Shown piece after piece: positions 48,319 through 59,773 of a DNA stretch of 64,000 nt. This stretch comes from Acanthosoma haemorrhoidale (lineage: Eukaryota; Arthropoda; Insecta; Hemiptera; Acanthosomatidae). The translations under genes and the position numbers were made by a program. Positions within the stretch are counted from its first letter, which is position 1, and the number at the start of each line of letters is the position of its first letter. The stretch covers positions 90,691,474 through 90,755,473 of the forward strand of contig OV884011.1 in assembly GCA_930367205.1 (NCBI GenBank), in the 5' to 3' direction. The notes under the pieces were generated by a model that had not been told where the DNA came from, searched no databases, and saw only the letters and a list, made by a program, of their open reading frames with translations.

Positions 48319-51300
48319 TACCGTTCGCCCCCTGGTGCCTCAACCATATGTTTTCTAAATACATTCAGCATTTTTTTTTTTTTTCATAGGTTTCGATTAG
48401 CTTGTGTAAACGTTTTCAATGACTTCCTATAAAAACAACTCGCTAAATCACAACCATTTATTGCATATAACAGATCAGGTGCAGGGACGTTCAATTGGAT
48501 AATCTACTTTAATTTTCTGGTTGGAGAATATTCATTTTACAAATCACAAGAGATTGATTAATAATAGACCCGTTATCGATATCCATTAGCCTGTATTTAG
48601 TTTTAATTTAAAACCATTTTTGACTGTTATTGTTTTCAAAAAAAATCAAGTCAATTTATAAGCAGTAGTTATATGTTAAAAATAATATTCTTTTAATAAT
48701 ATGAAACATCTATATAAAAAAAAGGTAACGCTCCATTATTTAAGAATACAATACGGTTATGAATAAACTGGTCATTGAAGAACAAATAAAATTTAGTTTG
48801 GTAAAAAATGTAAATAATAAAACTCAAATGACGAAAACAAAAAGAAAACTAATAACTAGGTGTCAATATAAAAACATTACTTCTTAATATACTATATTAT
48901 GCTCCAAGCCCCCACTTTTGGATTAATTTATCTATTTTGATAAAGCAATATTTTGAAGTAATGGATTCTCACTGTTTACATTTATCTATAAATTTTGTGG
49001 TTATTGCTTTTAATCTATAATATACTATAGAGAATATATGGTGCTTCACTTATTGCTACCTCTTAGACTAACAAGCTAAAATATTCTTACTCTGTTTGTT
49101 TAAATATTTGATATAATAACATTTATATGAGCCTAAATAAATTGATTAACTCCACTATTTAGTATCTTTTTTAATATGAATATGAAAGTCCTTTATAAGA
49201 ATCTTTACTTTTAATAATCCTAATAAATAAAATCTTGGGCTTCGAAATAATTTTGTTAATTAGTAATGATAATAATTTTAATCGGATGTCAGAGGCCATT
49301 CTGATTACCTCCGTACTCTTATTTATATCGTTGCAATATTGTTATTAAAATTTAGCATGAACTGCTTATGATTAGTAAATTAATTAGTGCCGCCTGATCA
49401 TAGTTATAGTAAAATAAATTCGTCAGTTTGGTTAGTTGGGTTTAAATCCGCGTTAAACCTCTTGGTCATACACTGTTGTATTTATAGTAATGTGGTCTGT
49501 CCGCTGATGCGAGCCCGATGTTGCTGGTGAATCAAGAACATATGTATATTAATATATTGGAGCATAACAGGTTTTTTGTTGCTTTTTTCTGCGGAAAGTC
49601 TTTAGAAAAATATAAAGCAATGAACTTTTATTTCCATTAAAATATATTATTTGAAGATATTGATGTTATTACTTTTCTTTCACTTGCCGAATCTATTAAC
49701 TCCCTTAGTCGCCCAAAAGTTTAATAGTACAACTTAACGATTACTCCAAGGCTATTCTATGTTTATTTTATTTGTCTTTAGGTGAACTCTTTATTTGTAT
49801 TTACGCATTCTACGATGTTGTTGTTTTTTCAATTGTTACTTTGAACGAAATTAAAAAAAACACACGAGCGAAAATTTCTATTTTTTCTATCTCTTTGGCA
49901 AATGAGCGGCTCTCGTATATCTTCTTTTTCCATTACAACATTAACGTTTCTTTGCCCGTGTGACATCAGGACTTTTGAAATAATCTTCCTTTCTCGATCT
50001 GATGAATCGAGATGATAATTATTAGAAATTTTACAGATCACTCAAATATTTTTTCGCGTGCGAACCGGTACCGAGGGGGGGAATATTTTGAGTTGCCCTG
50101 TCATCTGTCATTGCCAACGTTATTTAACTCCTGTTTCAGGGTCGTTAAAGTTGTATGTACGTTGGACCGACCGAAACGGATCTCATCATAAGCCTTTTAT
50201 CTATCAGATTCGATAAACAGTTTGCAGTGGCTTGAAAAAAAAAATTACTTTAACAAAGCACTTCGCGGAACTCTTTTCATTCTAATCGAGGGCACATATT
50301 CATTCATTCCTTTGGATTTTTTAAAAAATTTCTTAACATCAATCATACCGGCTCCTAGTGTTACAAAGATAAAAAAAAAAAAAAAATCGCACAGAATTAC
50401 TGCTATTCATCGCAGAAACAAAAAAAAAGTTTATTTTTTTTTTATTATTGATTATTGTTTGGTTGTTCCTTTTGAAGAGTAATCGTCTTAGTTACTGAAG
50501 TTAAAAAAACGTTTTACCTATCTACCTCCCGAGAAATTCTATTAATCTATAACAAAATTTCGTTGTAACCTGAAATAAGTTTGTACATTTTCACTAAAAT
50601 CCAAAATACAAGTAGAGCATTAATACTTCTCACCGTTTTGAGTCTTTCGTATAATGGAGCGAATGGTTACAGAACATGGATAACTTTCCAGGAGTGGAAT
50701 ATGAAACCTTTCGGAGTCTCTCAAATGTTGAATTTATATTCTATATTGCCTATATTGTTTATTTTGAGTAGGCTAAAATATATGGAATAGTATAAAAATA
50801 AAAAATATAACGTAAAAATCAATCATTAAGTTTTGGTGTGTAAAACTAAAGTTCTTAGAATAATATTACAATGACATATAGATTCCTGTACATAGAACAT
50901 TTTTTTAAAAGTTGAACGCTGCCCCATAGGTCACACACACCTTTGGATTTAATGGTATTTTGTATGAGGCCGTGAGCGTTTATCAGGGAGTCTTGAGATG
51001 AGTACGTTATCTTTGTTGGTCTGTTCTTTGTTAGCCTTTGCCTAAGTGAATACCAAAAAATCGGGAATATTCATCCAATGTATGATCATGTCTACTTTAA
51101 AATTTTGTTTATGTGTATTTAACACCATCAAGTTATGTTCATGATAGTTGAGAAAAAAATTCATCTGAAACAAAACTAATAGATGGTGAAAAAAGTGATG
51201 TAACGAGATTGCCTTTAAAATTTTTAGGCGGTCTATCTATACAATCTAAGAAAGAATTTCCATTGTTCTCAAATGGAAAACCCTCACCGGTTGAAATAAT

Positions 51301-51940
51301 GTCCGAACACCTACCGGGATTACCGAGCCGTACATCAGCTATTTATCAACCGGGAGGAAGGTTAAGAGTTTGGCTCCATTCCAGGGCACTTACACAGGCC
51401 CCGGGAGCTCCTGTTGAGTAAGCCCACTTTATGAAGAGCGCGGCTCCGCCAATATCGTAAATATATCAAGCGGCTTTACCGCTCCCGGTTCGTATATTCT
51501 TTAATTACTTGCGCACATGCAAGTGAGTAGCCTGTGAGATCTCGATTACTTTCCTCTCATCCTCTCTCGGGATTACCGGTAAGATTTACGCAGGCCTACT
51601 GTTCTAAGCAGGGCGACGTGTTGAGCAATGGAGTCCATAACTCGGCGAGGATACGTTCATCGCTTAGCTCACACATAAAGCAGGCTGATACTCTGTAACA
51701 GATACCTGTGGGCCGGGGCGGCTCTGTTTGGATTAAAGAAATAAAGAAAAATATCTGACTTTATTTACAGGTGTAATGCCTCGGGAAAATAAACAACTGT
51801 TATGAACTGTTAAGATGCCGTCTAGAGAGGGTCCTTTTTCAACAATTGTTACGTATAAATATCCGATCATCAATGCTCAAACCACCGGTTGGGGCTTTAC
51901 TGGTGAGAAGGTGCAGGAGAATCTTTTCTACGCTGTCGGT
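48319..51940. other. Mostly gene-free AT-rich DNA
   Basis: Long AT-rich stretch with poly-A near 50371-50386. A patch at 51200-51720 is richer in G+C and holds a 70-codon plus-strand frame (GGLSIQSKKEFPLFSNGKPS). It is unrecognised and may be an old element fragment. Confidence 0.4.
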
Positions 51941-52849
51941 TTATCTGAACTTTTGAATATTTAATTTAAAACATCGTTCATTATTCCGACCAGAAGTGTC
52001 ATTTCTTTGTATTATAGCCTCGATTGGAAGTGCTATCTTTTGTTGCTGTCTTCCTCCAGTTAGTAGCAATACGTCTCCTAGAGCTCTTAATAAAGACCCA
52101 AATTCTCCATCACTGACATTACAAGCTAACTTGATTATTTCGTCACATTGAGGAAGGTGTCTTATTGAGTCCTTAAGTGCTGCTTGCCACTTCCTTGAGA
52201 AATCAATGTTTGACCCTCTGTTGCTGTTTCTTGCTTTCCTCAGACAGATCATTTGAGTCAAAGGTCCAACACTTCCTGCGCAAGATGATCTTATTGTTGG
52301 AGGCCATCTTATCCCTTCTAAAAGGATACCATGTGCTGATGTTAAATTGTACTTCGAAATATCGCTGTATATGTCAGCCCCTTCAGGTACTTTATTGTGA
52401 CCCATTCTAAGCTCCTCCATTCTATATTTGAATATTGAGAATAATGAAAGACATGGTGTCATAATGCCTATCCAATCTGCTTGTTTCTCAGAAGCTAATC
52501 CATAAGCAGTAATCAAATCGCGAAGTTTAGTCATAAACACACTCAACTTAACTGTATTGCAGTTTATAGTCACATCATTATCAAGATAAGCGTTACGAGT
52601 AGCAGCTATTCCTGAGCCATTTATCTCCTGTCTCCAGAGTTTGAAACAGTTGTTCATGGCACTGATTACTAGTTCCTGCAGATAGATGTCTTTGGCAGGA
52701 ACGTCAAGAAGATTTTCCATTAACAGGTACCAGTGTCTGATTAGCCCAAGGCAAGCCTTCCTTTTTTCATCACGAGCTGCAATTTCACTACTAGACAAGC
52801 CAGTTTTCTGCCTTTTAGTAGGAGGTTGTATCTCAATGGGTTCGCTCAT
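51941..52849 (-). CDS. Endogenous virus-like nucleoprotein ORF, fused to host flank
   Basis: Intact 302-codon intronless frame, the longest in the window. The start is the first ATG (context AAAAATGAG), about 50 bases from the junction with the LINE. The N-terminus has PPTKRQK (residues 10-15), a basic nuclear-localisation-like motif. A largely helical protein follows with no signal peptide, membrane segment or enzyme motif. Residues 251-276 read GSLLRALGDVLLLTGG, then K271 and LP at 274-275. This pattern, the length and the helical, basic character remind me of the first part of an orthomyxovirus-type nucleoprotein, which coats genomic RNA in the nucleus. That family call is tentative. Residues 286-302 are encoded by the target repeat and host flank, so the viral part is truncated at 285 codons. 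Alternatives: another negative-strand virus nucleoprotein, or a host retrocopy. Confidence 0.55.
   Translation of the reverse strand: MSEPIEIQPPTKRQKTGLSSSEIAARDEKRKACLGLIRHWYLLMENLLDVPAKDIYLQELVISAMNNCFKLWRQEINGSGIAATRNAYLDNDVTINCNTVKLSVFMTKLRDLITAYGLASEKQADWIGIMTPCLSLFSIFKYRMEELRMGHNKVPEGADIYSDISKYNLTSAHGILLEGIRWPPTIRSSCAGSVGPLTQMICLRKARNSNRGSNIDFSRKWQAALKDSIRHLPQCDEIIKLACNVSDGEFGSLLRALGDVLLLTGGRQQQKIALPIEAIIQRNDTSGRNNERCFKLNIQKFR
51983..51993. repeat. 11-bp target-site duplication, left
   Basis: ATTCCGACCAG, identical to 53648-53658 which directly follows the LINE (TAA)n tail. The pair brackets the whole composite insertion. Confidence 0.7.
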
Positions 52850-53647
52850 TTTTATGAATTAATGTGCTATTAGATTTATTTCTTAAAGTCAACAGTTATA
52901 AGTATGGTGTGTTATCACGGATAGCCAGGCTGCAATTGGCGCCCTGAGAAGCTATACGACCAGATCTTATTTGGTTGAGGAGTGCAAAAACAACCTAAAC
53001 ACACTCTCGCTAGCCAATAAGGTTAGAATCGACTGGGTGCCAGGACACACAGGCATCACAGGCAATGAGAAGGCAGATGGCCTTGCAAGGGTGGGCTCAG
53101 AACAGACACCTCTTGCACCTGAACCCATATGTGGTATCAGCCTCAGCTACGCTAAAAGGCGTATAAAATTAGCTTTAGAGGACAGGGCAAGACTCTCTTG
53201 GAGAGAAACTAAGAAACAGGAACACTCGAAACTGTTTCTTGATGGACCCTGTAAGAGAAGAAGCTCAGCACTTCTATCAATGGACAGGTGGACACTCAAA
53301 AGTGTGACAGGACTCTATACAGGTCACTGTCGGTTAAATAAACACCTCTTTAATTTGGGGATAGTTGGATCACCAATCTGCAGATTCTGCAAGAAAGAGG
53401 GAGAAACGGCACGTCATATAATATGTGACTGTGATAACCTAGCTAGAAGGCGATACCTTCACTTTGGCAGTGATCGCATTGTAGACCCCAAACTATGTGA
53501 ACTGATCGATCCATTCGGTATCCTCAGATTTGCAAGGGCCGTGGGCCTGTCACATATATAGGACAGGGACATGGACGGCGCACAATAGGTCTCACTGAGG
53601 CCGCGGTGCACAAATGCCGGTACAAAATAATAATAATAATAATAATA
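51994..53647. mobile_element. Composite retroposed insertion: virus-like ORF plus LINE 3' end
   Basis: 1654 bp between perfect 11-bp direct repeats. Left part: an intact reading frame on the minus strand with about 50 bases of leader. Right part: plus-strand 3' end of an I-like LINE (RNase H, short 3' untranslated region, (TAA)n). The junction lies between 52850 and 52904. The LINE strand and its tail show that reverse transcription began at the right end; the left part is then the 5' extension made after a template switch. Confidence 0.65.
52902..53561 (+). pseudogene. I-like LINE RNase H and C-terminal zinc knuckle, 5'-truncated
   Basis: Open plus-strand frame entering from the junction after a TAA at 52899-52901. 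RNase H removes LINE RNA during insertion. The visible second half of the domain has ITDSQAAIGALRSY (catalytic Asp at 52920-52922), then DWVPGHTGITGNEKADGLAR with the conserved His and Asp. Near the end is a CCHC-type knuckle, CRFCKKEGETARHIICDC. Reverse transcriptase and endonuclease are missing through 5' truncation. The frame is undamaged to its stop at 53559-53561, which argues for a fairly young insertion. The RNase H plus a (TAA)n end points to the I superfamily. Confidence 0.8.
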
Positions 53648-53649
53648 AT
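53562..53649 (+). other. LINE 3' untranslated region and (TAA)n tail
   Basis: About 60 bases of G+C-rich untranslated sequence and then AATAATAATAATAATAATAA-type repeats (53624-53649), the terminal microsatellite of I-like LINEs. Confidence 0.8.
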
Positions 53650-53658
53650 TCCGACCAG
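53648..53658. repeat. 11-bp target-site duplication, right
   Basis: ATTCCGACCAG abutting the (TAA)n tail; partner at 51983-51993. Confidence 0.7.
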
Positions 53659-55149
53659 CTGTTTGTTAATTTACAATAACGAGTAGGTACAGTAAAACAA
53701 TGCATATTTCTAAGTAGCAAATTATAGTTTTTTTCTAACTATTTTAACAGATTCATTATTGTAAAGCAGAAATAAAATGGGTATATTTAAAAAAAAAAAA
53801 AAAAGAAGAAGGAATTTGAGAAATCATTTTTGTGGGGTATTTAAAAATTGACTTCTGTTAGTTTATCATTACCTGCCTGCATTTGCTGTTTTCCTTTAGG
53901 TAATCTAATATTTCTTCCGCTTTGACGAGGTTTTCGGAAGTTTGAATTCCCAACTTGCATAGATTCATATTTTATTTTATTTTAACGTTAGAATTCCCCC
54001 AGACCACGGTGACGGTCATTTATTGTTTAATAATAAATAATAGGTCACGTATCATTTGTCTTATTAATATATTATCTTTATCTCAGTTATTTGTCAATGG
54101 ATTTCGAGTAATCGTGTCAATGATAACATTCTATTTGTTTATGAATCATAGAAGCGTTTTAAGACCCGTGTTTTAGTCCATATTTTCCATACGGTACTGG
54201 GTCGGTGCTCAGCTATATTACCTATCGGTGCTAAGGTTGTAATGGGTACTCGATTCAGGTTCAGAGTTCCCCACAAGTCCTTGGCTAAACAACCGACCAA
54301 CAAAGGCACTTGAATTGAAACAAGACAAGACCATTGGGACTCAATCTGCGGGGAATAAATATCACGTGAGGCACTAAAGCTGAGATATAACGATGAGGCT
54401 GACAGGGGCAGGACCAATTAGTGTGAGTCCCTTTGATCCGACCACGCCACTGACGACTTTATGGACACTAAACCTCGGCTGCGATGGGACACCTAACTGT
54501 TTTTGTCCGCTTGGAAAATCCTTGGGGGGGGAGAGGAAGCTGTTTACCTTCCCTTTTGGTCCGGTCATTGAATTATTTGCAGTTCAGAAAGCTGGATAGG
54601 CTATACTTTAAGAGAGCAATGAGTAGTTGTAGTTTTTTGTGGCAATTGATAAACGTCTCAACAAACATTTACGTTATGAGAATCCCATGTCCGCTCACTT
54701 TCTCGTATAATACATATTAGTATTTAACCACTAAATATCTCCAGCTCACCTTTTTTATAAATATATATATACATAAATAATATATCTGTCATTCTTGATA
54801 TAAAAGGGAATTGACATATTTACGCTAGGCCTTTCAATGGTTTCAGTACGCTAATGCCTTCGATAGTCACTTACGTTTCAGAAAGAAAGGTGAGCCTTAT
54901 TTCACTTGAGCGTTCTATTTACAGGATAAAATAGTCCATCCCTTTGGTCACCCAGCCCAGTGGTCTGAATTCTCCCATCATGGTACAATAAATCTAAAAA
55001 CTAACTTTTTTTAATTTAAGCTTACTTTTCTTTTAAGTTTCATTAGGATTTCTGTGAGATTGGTTTGATTTCCGGATATTCCGTATTAACGCTGTGAGCG
55101 GTCAAAGATGGTGGCTCTCAACTTCACCGTTTAATGCTAGTCAATTTCT
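53659..55149. other. Gene-free DNA
   Basis: AT-rich with poly-A at 53788-53804. A patch at 54180-54600 has balanced composition and short frames on both strands (minus strand LPPKDFPSGQKQLGVPSQPR) but no recognised product. Confidence 0.4.
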
Positions 55150-55200
55150 ATACAAAGATGTCTCGAGGGGGGTGCCTAGTTACCCTAGCCCTGGTGACGT
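55150..55200 (-). repeat. LTR 3'-end fragment, family A, minus orientation
   Basis: The minus strand reads CAGGGCTAGGGTAACTAGGC, matching 21510-21540 of the solo LTR. It lies just beyond the gag fragment at 55234-55575 on that strand. Confidence 0.55.
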
Positions 55201-55233
55201 GGCCCACGGGTACCGCTTTGACCATGGTGGCAT

Positions 55234-55575
55234 CTAGTTTCCCGCTGGTGGGGTAGTGTCGTCGACCCACCTACAAGGCCTGCGACACCGATATGCATCC
55301 TTACCAAATCTGTCATGGTAAAAGAATAAGTTCCTATCGTTAGATTTGGTAGTTGGTTTTGGCCGGTATCGCTGAGAGGACCTGTTTTCTTCTCGTCTGC
55401 TCATTGAATTGGCCAGCACGGTCACTTGTTCGGTGAGCTGAGCGATGGCTCTCTGGCAGTCACAGCTGGAGTGTGGCAGGCTGGCTTTGGGAGTCGATGT
55501 GGACTGGACTGCATGTATTGCGGTAGCTGAACTTAAGTCCATGATTTTGTCCGCTATTGTTGTCAGTCTTGGCAA
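55234..55575 (-). pseudogene. Gypsy-type Gag C-terminal fragment
   Basis: 113-codon minus-strand frame. A helical region (CDCQRAIAQLTEQVTVLANS) is followed by a basic stretch (RYRPKPTTKSNDR) and the motif FFYHDRFGKDAYRCRRPCRW. The YHxRFG...C..PC.W pattern is typical of the nucleocapsid end of insect gypsy-type Gag proteins (CsRn1/Kabuki-like elements among others). The N-terminal Gag and the protease that should follow are absent, and the frame stops at GN*. It sits between two family A LTR pieces of opposite orientation, so it is rearranged. Confidence 0.65.
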
Positions 55576-55585
55576 TTTCTCTTTT

Positions 55586-55860
55586 AGTGAGACGAAACTA
55601 AAGCTAGCACCTCCTTGGAAGAAATCTCTTCCTTCGGACGACGGTCTCCTGGGGCCCTACAAACTTTACCTAGTAGAGTCAACTCCCAATGATCCAATCT
55701 GCCTCTCACCTTTGGGGTCCGGACGGTTTTCGCCTACCCTTAGATACCGAGTGTGAATTCGTGGTCATTCCAAGACCACATAAACTACCTATAATACCTA
55801 CTCTGTTCCTCTTCTCCTGAACATAGTGCACTGTCGGGGCCCACCTTCTAAGATCTTATG
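55586..55860 (+). repeat. LTR fragment, family A, plus orientation
   Basis: Matches 21170-21445 of the solo LTR: CGGACGACGGTCTCCTGGGG, GAATTCGTGGTCATTCCAAG, and CTGAACATAGTGCACTGTCG near 55830. It lacks the promoter half. Confidence 0.7.
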
Positions 55861-56062
55861 CAATAAAGTCAATACGAATAAAGCTGCCCGCCGACTAGGC
55901 CGCCATCAAAGGTCAAAGATCAGCCCATTTTATCTCTGTCTTGACGCTACCCGGACAGCGGTCGGGTCGTAGCGACCCCAGCCCGTGGTGGGCGTCCTGC
56001 CCCCTTGGGGTGACCCGGCACCTATTTAAAATATTAACGCAGTTGCATTGCACTAGAACCGT
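55861..56062. other. G+C-rich spacer
   Basis: Holds a G+C-rich block (55935-56025) after the LTR fragment. It may be more LTR or leader sequence; not recognised. Confidence 0.3.
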
Positions 56063-56708
56063 AATGGTCCATCCATTTTATATGTCATAAAAATTAAAAT
56101 TAGGGTCAAATTGTGGGAAAAGCGGGCAACGGTGTAGCCTTTAAAAAGTAAAGTAACTTTACGCAACTCAATTTCCCACACGTATTCAGTTGAAAGGTTT
56201 ATTGAGTGCATTTGGAATAGAATAAAGTGTGTTGAACGTAATGTTGGTAGAACAAACAGAAAACGTTTTGTTAGATCCAAAGAACATCTTAAACGAACCA
56301 AAACAAAAAAAAAGTTCTACCAGGATCCCACAGGAGGAAGGGAATTATGATGCACTACATATGAGTTGCCTGGCTACACCATACAAATGATAGAATATTA
56401 ATTAATAGCCTGGAAAGCATTAAATTAAATTAGATTCCCAAGCAATTCACAATACAAAAAAAAAGAAGACATAACAAATACGTAGTTAAGAAACCCACCC
56501 CCTTCATATCTCCTAATTATATCCAGCCGTAAATTGAGGTTGGAAGAGTTAGCAAACCTACTTTAAAATCTATATTAATACGAATTATTTATAATTTAAT
56601 AGGTTTTTCACACCATCAATTGGGTTAGTAGTTAATTTTTATTTTTACTTATTTATTACTTATGTACCAAATTTAATTTTAATGACATGTAAAATGGATG
56701 GGCCATTT
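56063..56708. mobile_element. Possible non-autonomous element with inverted repeats
   Basis: AATGGTCCATCCATTTTATA at 56063 and its inverted counterpart ending at 56708 form about 42 bp of imperfect inverted repeat, 4-5 mismatches, around a 560-bp AT-rich core without coding capacity. True ends and target duplication are unresolved; it could be a MITE or two fragments of one repeat facing each other. Confidence 0.4.
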
Positions 56709-59700
56709 CGCTGTGCTAATACTTTAAATAGATTTTATTTATTATTACTTTTAATGAGTTATTTTCTTTGTATCCATATGCAAAGCTTGAGACTTTCTGA
56801 TGCCTACTTGGCGGTAGCTGGTTCGGTGAGACCTCCCCGGCGGACTCTCCCGACAATACTTTGAGAAATGTTTTTTAAACATCATAGACTAAACAATTTT
56901 TACAGCCTTCATAATAGGCTATTTGTTATCATTAGTTCATCATTGTATCATATTTCCTAGTTTTCTTTCAAGATAAAAAATATCCTTAAAAACTTTGATT
57001 TTGAATCAAGTATGCATTTCCAGGGCGTAACTACCAGTTTTCAATGTTTGATGATACTATTAAGATAGCTATTAATAGCTGTTCGCTTTCTAATATAAAT
57101 ATTTCACATCCTTATACAAACATTTAACTGTGCCATTAACTGCTGTTATAAGACTTCAGTGCAGTGAGGAACCTTGTATCATTTTGTAAAAATAAATTAC
57201 CAGCTGGAATATACTTTTGACTATCTTGAACAGTTAAAAAGTTTATTTTTAAATCGATGCCTGGCCTCGAAATCTTGTAAAATGCCTTGTATTCAAAATA
57301 TAGTAAGCTATTTAAATGTAGAGAAATGCATTTATTTCGCTTTGGTTTCAATACCCAGTATCTATTTTGTTTTATAATTGGGTAGTTAAATGGTCAATTC
57401 GTTTGTCACTTATACTTTTGAATATTATATTTATATGCGAGTACGCATATTAGCGTATAAGTAAAGGATATCTATCTATTCAGAAAACCTATCGTGAAAT
57501 CAATCATTTTTTATTTGTGGATAGAGCTTAAAGCCATCAAGCAGCATGATGGCAACGATAAACTGGAACATTTATTTTAAACGGTATTTTACTAATCACA
57601 GGGGGCCTGTACTTTGTATGTTTTGTTTAGGATTTCTAAAGTTCTTAAAACATGAACTCTTCTTGACTTCGTCGATTTATGTGCTTGTAGCACCTAATAG
57701 CTTTGCTGTGCGACGTTTAAAACGCAATCACTCAATTGATTAATAAGTAATGTTATGATATTTTGAACATAAAGAAAAATATACACTGTATCCTCATAGA
57801 TATCATTGTATTGTGTGGTAGGAGTTGAGCTAATGCGACTTGTCGCCTGCTTATGGCTGCTGAACTGAGGCAGGATTCATTACGCTACTGAAAGCGTGCC
57901 AAGATTTAATGGTCTTTTTATAACTCAAGTCAGTAGCGATTGCCGGAACAAATCTCTTTTATTGTTCTTCGTATATATATATTTAGCATCTATATACCTA
58001 ATGAACACGTTATTGCCACGAAAAGTTTTATTTAATTGTCAAATGAAGATATGGATTTTCATTCATTTTAACGATCAAATATTTGTAGGATAATATTTGG
58101 TCTGTCTGTGCGTTTTGTGCTTATTTGTTTGTTGCTTTTTAAGGGAGAAACGCCCCCAAAAAAACAAAAAAAGTATAACGTTATACAGTTCGACTGTCTT
58201 CAATTATATATTTAAATTTAGTCTATCAAACAACACCTAAGATCATTCTTTTCTCTACTCTGACATTTTTTTCCCCCATGATTAAGTACTAATTATATAC
58301 AGTGACAAAAAATAGTTCAAGATGTTCCAAACAATATATAGTTTTTATAGCCGGAGAAAGAAAAAGTTTATTTGCATAATAATAAGAGTTGGCCCAATTG
58401 TAATTGTATTAAAAAACGAAATTAGTCTACAATTGACCACGATTTGGAAAGATTATCTCCGAGTTGACGTTAACAGATTTTATTCAAATGCTTTAGCTAT
58501 TTTTAACTGTTAAAATATTTATTAACAGTGTGAGACGATCTAAAAAAAATGAAGTATTTTTTGGTAAACTTTACCGAGTACTTTTTTTCTTGTAATTATT
58601 TAGAAAACGTTTCGGAGTTATAAACCCTAGACATTTTTGTTATTTTTCTTTCACTTTCTTTGACTTTTATTTCGTTTATATGTATTTAATATGAATAATG
58701 GTATAATAATAAATTATCCATTGAACCTTGAATAAATTAGTTCGTAGTAGGCTAATATCGTTTTGTCATTTAAGGTCTGTGATAATCTATTCTATTTAAA
58801 CTTTGGAGCCCTGTTGGAAAGTAATTCAATATTAATTTATCTTCGTTCACTAAATAATTATAATATGACATCAACTCGCCCTGCGTATTCAAAGTAATTA
58901 TTATTTTGTATTTACTTTGTAGAATTTGTTTAATTGAAGTACATTTAACTGTTCTCCAATCCAGTCGTGTTTTAATAATAATCACTGGCGTAATAAACAA
59001 TTAATATTTTTTTTCTCATAGTATTTATGTCATAGTTGTACATTTTCGCCAGCGATAACACAACGCTAAGATGACATGTACATCTAGAAAACAAACTTAT
59101 CTCTCTCTTCCTGATGCACTTGTCAAGGGCAGCCGAGGCGGGAATAAAGAGCATTGGATGCACCAAGGCCCTGCTGCAATCGTGACTAACAACTTCTCGG
59201 TGCATTTATATTTAGCAGTGGGAAGAAGGCTTGTGTAAAAATTCATGTAATACATTTTTGGACATATCAAGCTGTGTAATTGGTCATGTTATTGAAATGT
59301 TTTATCATCCTACGTAATTAGCGATAAAAGGAAAAAGTTCTTCAATCCATTCCCGGGGCACAAGATCCCGTCATTCTGACCTTTAGAGGCCTTCCCACAG
59401 AACTGCAGCATTCGACCGCCCCTTTCTTTTGTTGCCTCTACCACTGTCAAGAATTATATCCCTCCCTATATCCACCAAGCTTTATATGTTCCTACTTTCA
59501 TAACACTCCCATCACAACATCTCCTCGTTATCCAGACAGACGCTCGCTAAAATTGGAATTATTTATTTATTCGTTATTACTGCTATTCTTATTATTATCC
59601 CACCCTCATGACGATGTAGTTGAACTGCAATTAAACAGCATCGGGAGTGTCTATTCATCTCAGGGACCCCGAAAACTGTGGATTCAACAGTAATATAGGT

Positions 59701-59773
59701 GAGCTAGAGGAGCTTACCCCGTGACTATTTGGTTATAAACTACTCCAGGTTATCCATCGTCATTACACGCTGA
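56709..59773. other. Gene-free AT-rich DNA
   Basis: Nothing recognised on either strand. Confidence 0.5.

Noticed and set aside
52177..52410. 77-codon plus-strand frame
   Set aside because: Antisense shadow of the 302-codon minus-strand ORF.
54885..54915. Third copy of the retroposon 3' hairpin (AAAGGTGAGCCTTATTTCACTT)
   Set aside because: Only the first ten bases match well and no homologous tail or poly(A) follows.
55445..55756. 103-codon plus-strand frame
   Set aside because: Runs antisense through the gag fragment and then through the LTR fragment; chance frame.
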